A DNA stretch of 5,017 nucleotides, taken from contig JAHIHJ010000026.1 in the NCBI GenBank assembly GCA_018899795.1, forward strand, positions 1 to 5,017, written 5' to 3'. This stretch comes from Methanobacteriota archaeon. GTDB lineage: Archaea; Halobacteriota; Methanosarcinia; Methanosarcinales; Methanoperedenaceae. Each line of letters opens with the position of its first letter. Positions within the stretch are counted from its first letter, which is position 1. The position numbers were made by a program, and so were the translations under genes. A model generated the notes under the pieces. The model saw only the letters and a program-made list of their open reading frames with translations. It had not been told where the DNA came from and made no database searches. Shown here in pieces: positions 4,799-5,017 of this stretch.

Positions 4799-5017
4799 AT
4801 GCCAAAACTAATCGTTGTATATCTCAGTACATCATGAAACACCAAATCCATGGCAGATGCCATCGCTCTTGGCTCATCAACCTTCCATTATAAGATGCTG
4901 CCGCCAATGGAAAAATTCATAGATTCAATAGGTAAAGCTGGCATTAAAGCAAAAGTGGGTGCAGCGTTCGGCTCTTACGGGTGGAGCGGAGAGGCTCCTG
5001 TATTGATCGCCGAGCAA
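4799..5017 (+). pseudogene. Broken flavodoxin-domain gene (FprA-like flavodoxin domain), incomplete at window end
   Basis: ATG 4799, with a strong SD AGGTGG at 4786-4791, opens a frame beginning MPKLIVVYLSTS. A TGA follows at 4835-4837, then NTKSMADAIALGSSTFHYK, MLPPMEKFIDSIGKAG, and KVGAAFGSYGWSGEAP to the window edge. Known FMN-binding flavodoxins and the flavodoxin domain of A-type flavoproteins have STS-G-NT at the phosphate loop, GSPT near the middle, a 'PP' and AAFGSYGWSGEA. The TGA sits exactly where the loop glycine (GGA) belongs, a one-base change. The phosphate-loop helix also runs directly into the GSST loop, so about 40 residues are missing, perhaps by recombination between similar 'ADAIA' codons. 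The frame is otherwise retained, so decay looks recent. The upstream frame has a stop at 4745-4747, so no metallo-beta-lactamase domain is fused. The C-terminal end is outside the window. Confidence 0.8.

Noticed and set aside
4835..4837. UGA recoding (selenocysteine) in the flavodoxin gene
   Set aside because: The conserved residue here is glycine, not cysteine, no SECIS-like element is seen, and a separate internal deletion points to decay.
1..5017. CRISPR array, transposase or integrase
   Set aside because: No regularly spaced repeats and no transposase or recombinase motifs were found in any frame.

Overview
The window looks archaeal, most likely a methanogen-related or ANME-type euryarchaeon of the Methanosarcinales group. 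Supporting features are TATA/BRE-like promoter boxes, short Shine-Dalgarno (SD) motifs, a class II tRNA-Leu without an encoded CCA end, an archaeal-style HTH regulator, and two lipoproteins with archaeal-looking lipoboxes. The lineage is inferred from gene style; there is no marker gene to prove it.

Layout. At the left, an unrecognised 230-residue lipoprotein gene (27-719, +) meets a helix-turn-helix regulator gene (720-1238, -) stop to stop with no spacer. A compact divergent control region (1239-1384) follows. It holds a TATA box for each direction and three copies of one 12-bp word: a perfect tandem pair on the regulator side and an 11/12 copy in opposite orientation on the transporter side. 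To its right is a tightly packed NitT/TauT-type ABC importer operon: binding lipoprotein (1385-2479), permease (2479-3285) and ATPase (3273-4031), with coding overlaps of 1 and 13 bases. The regulator probably controls itself and the importer through the repeated word.

The most unusual gene is the binding protein. Its two sequence halves are in reversed order: the lipoprotein signal runs straight into what is normally the second half of a TauA/SsuA/NMT1-type fold, and the normal first half sits at the C terminus, ending at the stop codon that overlaps the permease start. This reads as a natural circular permutation.

The right third (4032-5017) is gene-poor. It contains a G/C hairpin after the operon, a short sequence resembling the 3' end of a tRNA, an unrecognised 51-codon ORF with a good ribosome binding site, tRNA-Leu(CAA) on the minus strand, a long imperfect inverted repeat of a dispersed intergenic type, and the start of a broken flavodoxin-domain gene. 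That last gene has a stop codon at the FMN phosphate loop and an apparent internal deletion, and it runs off the window end.
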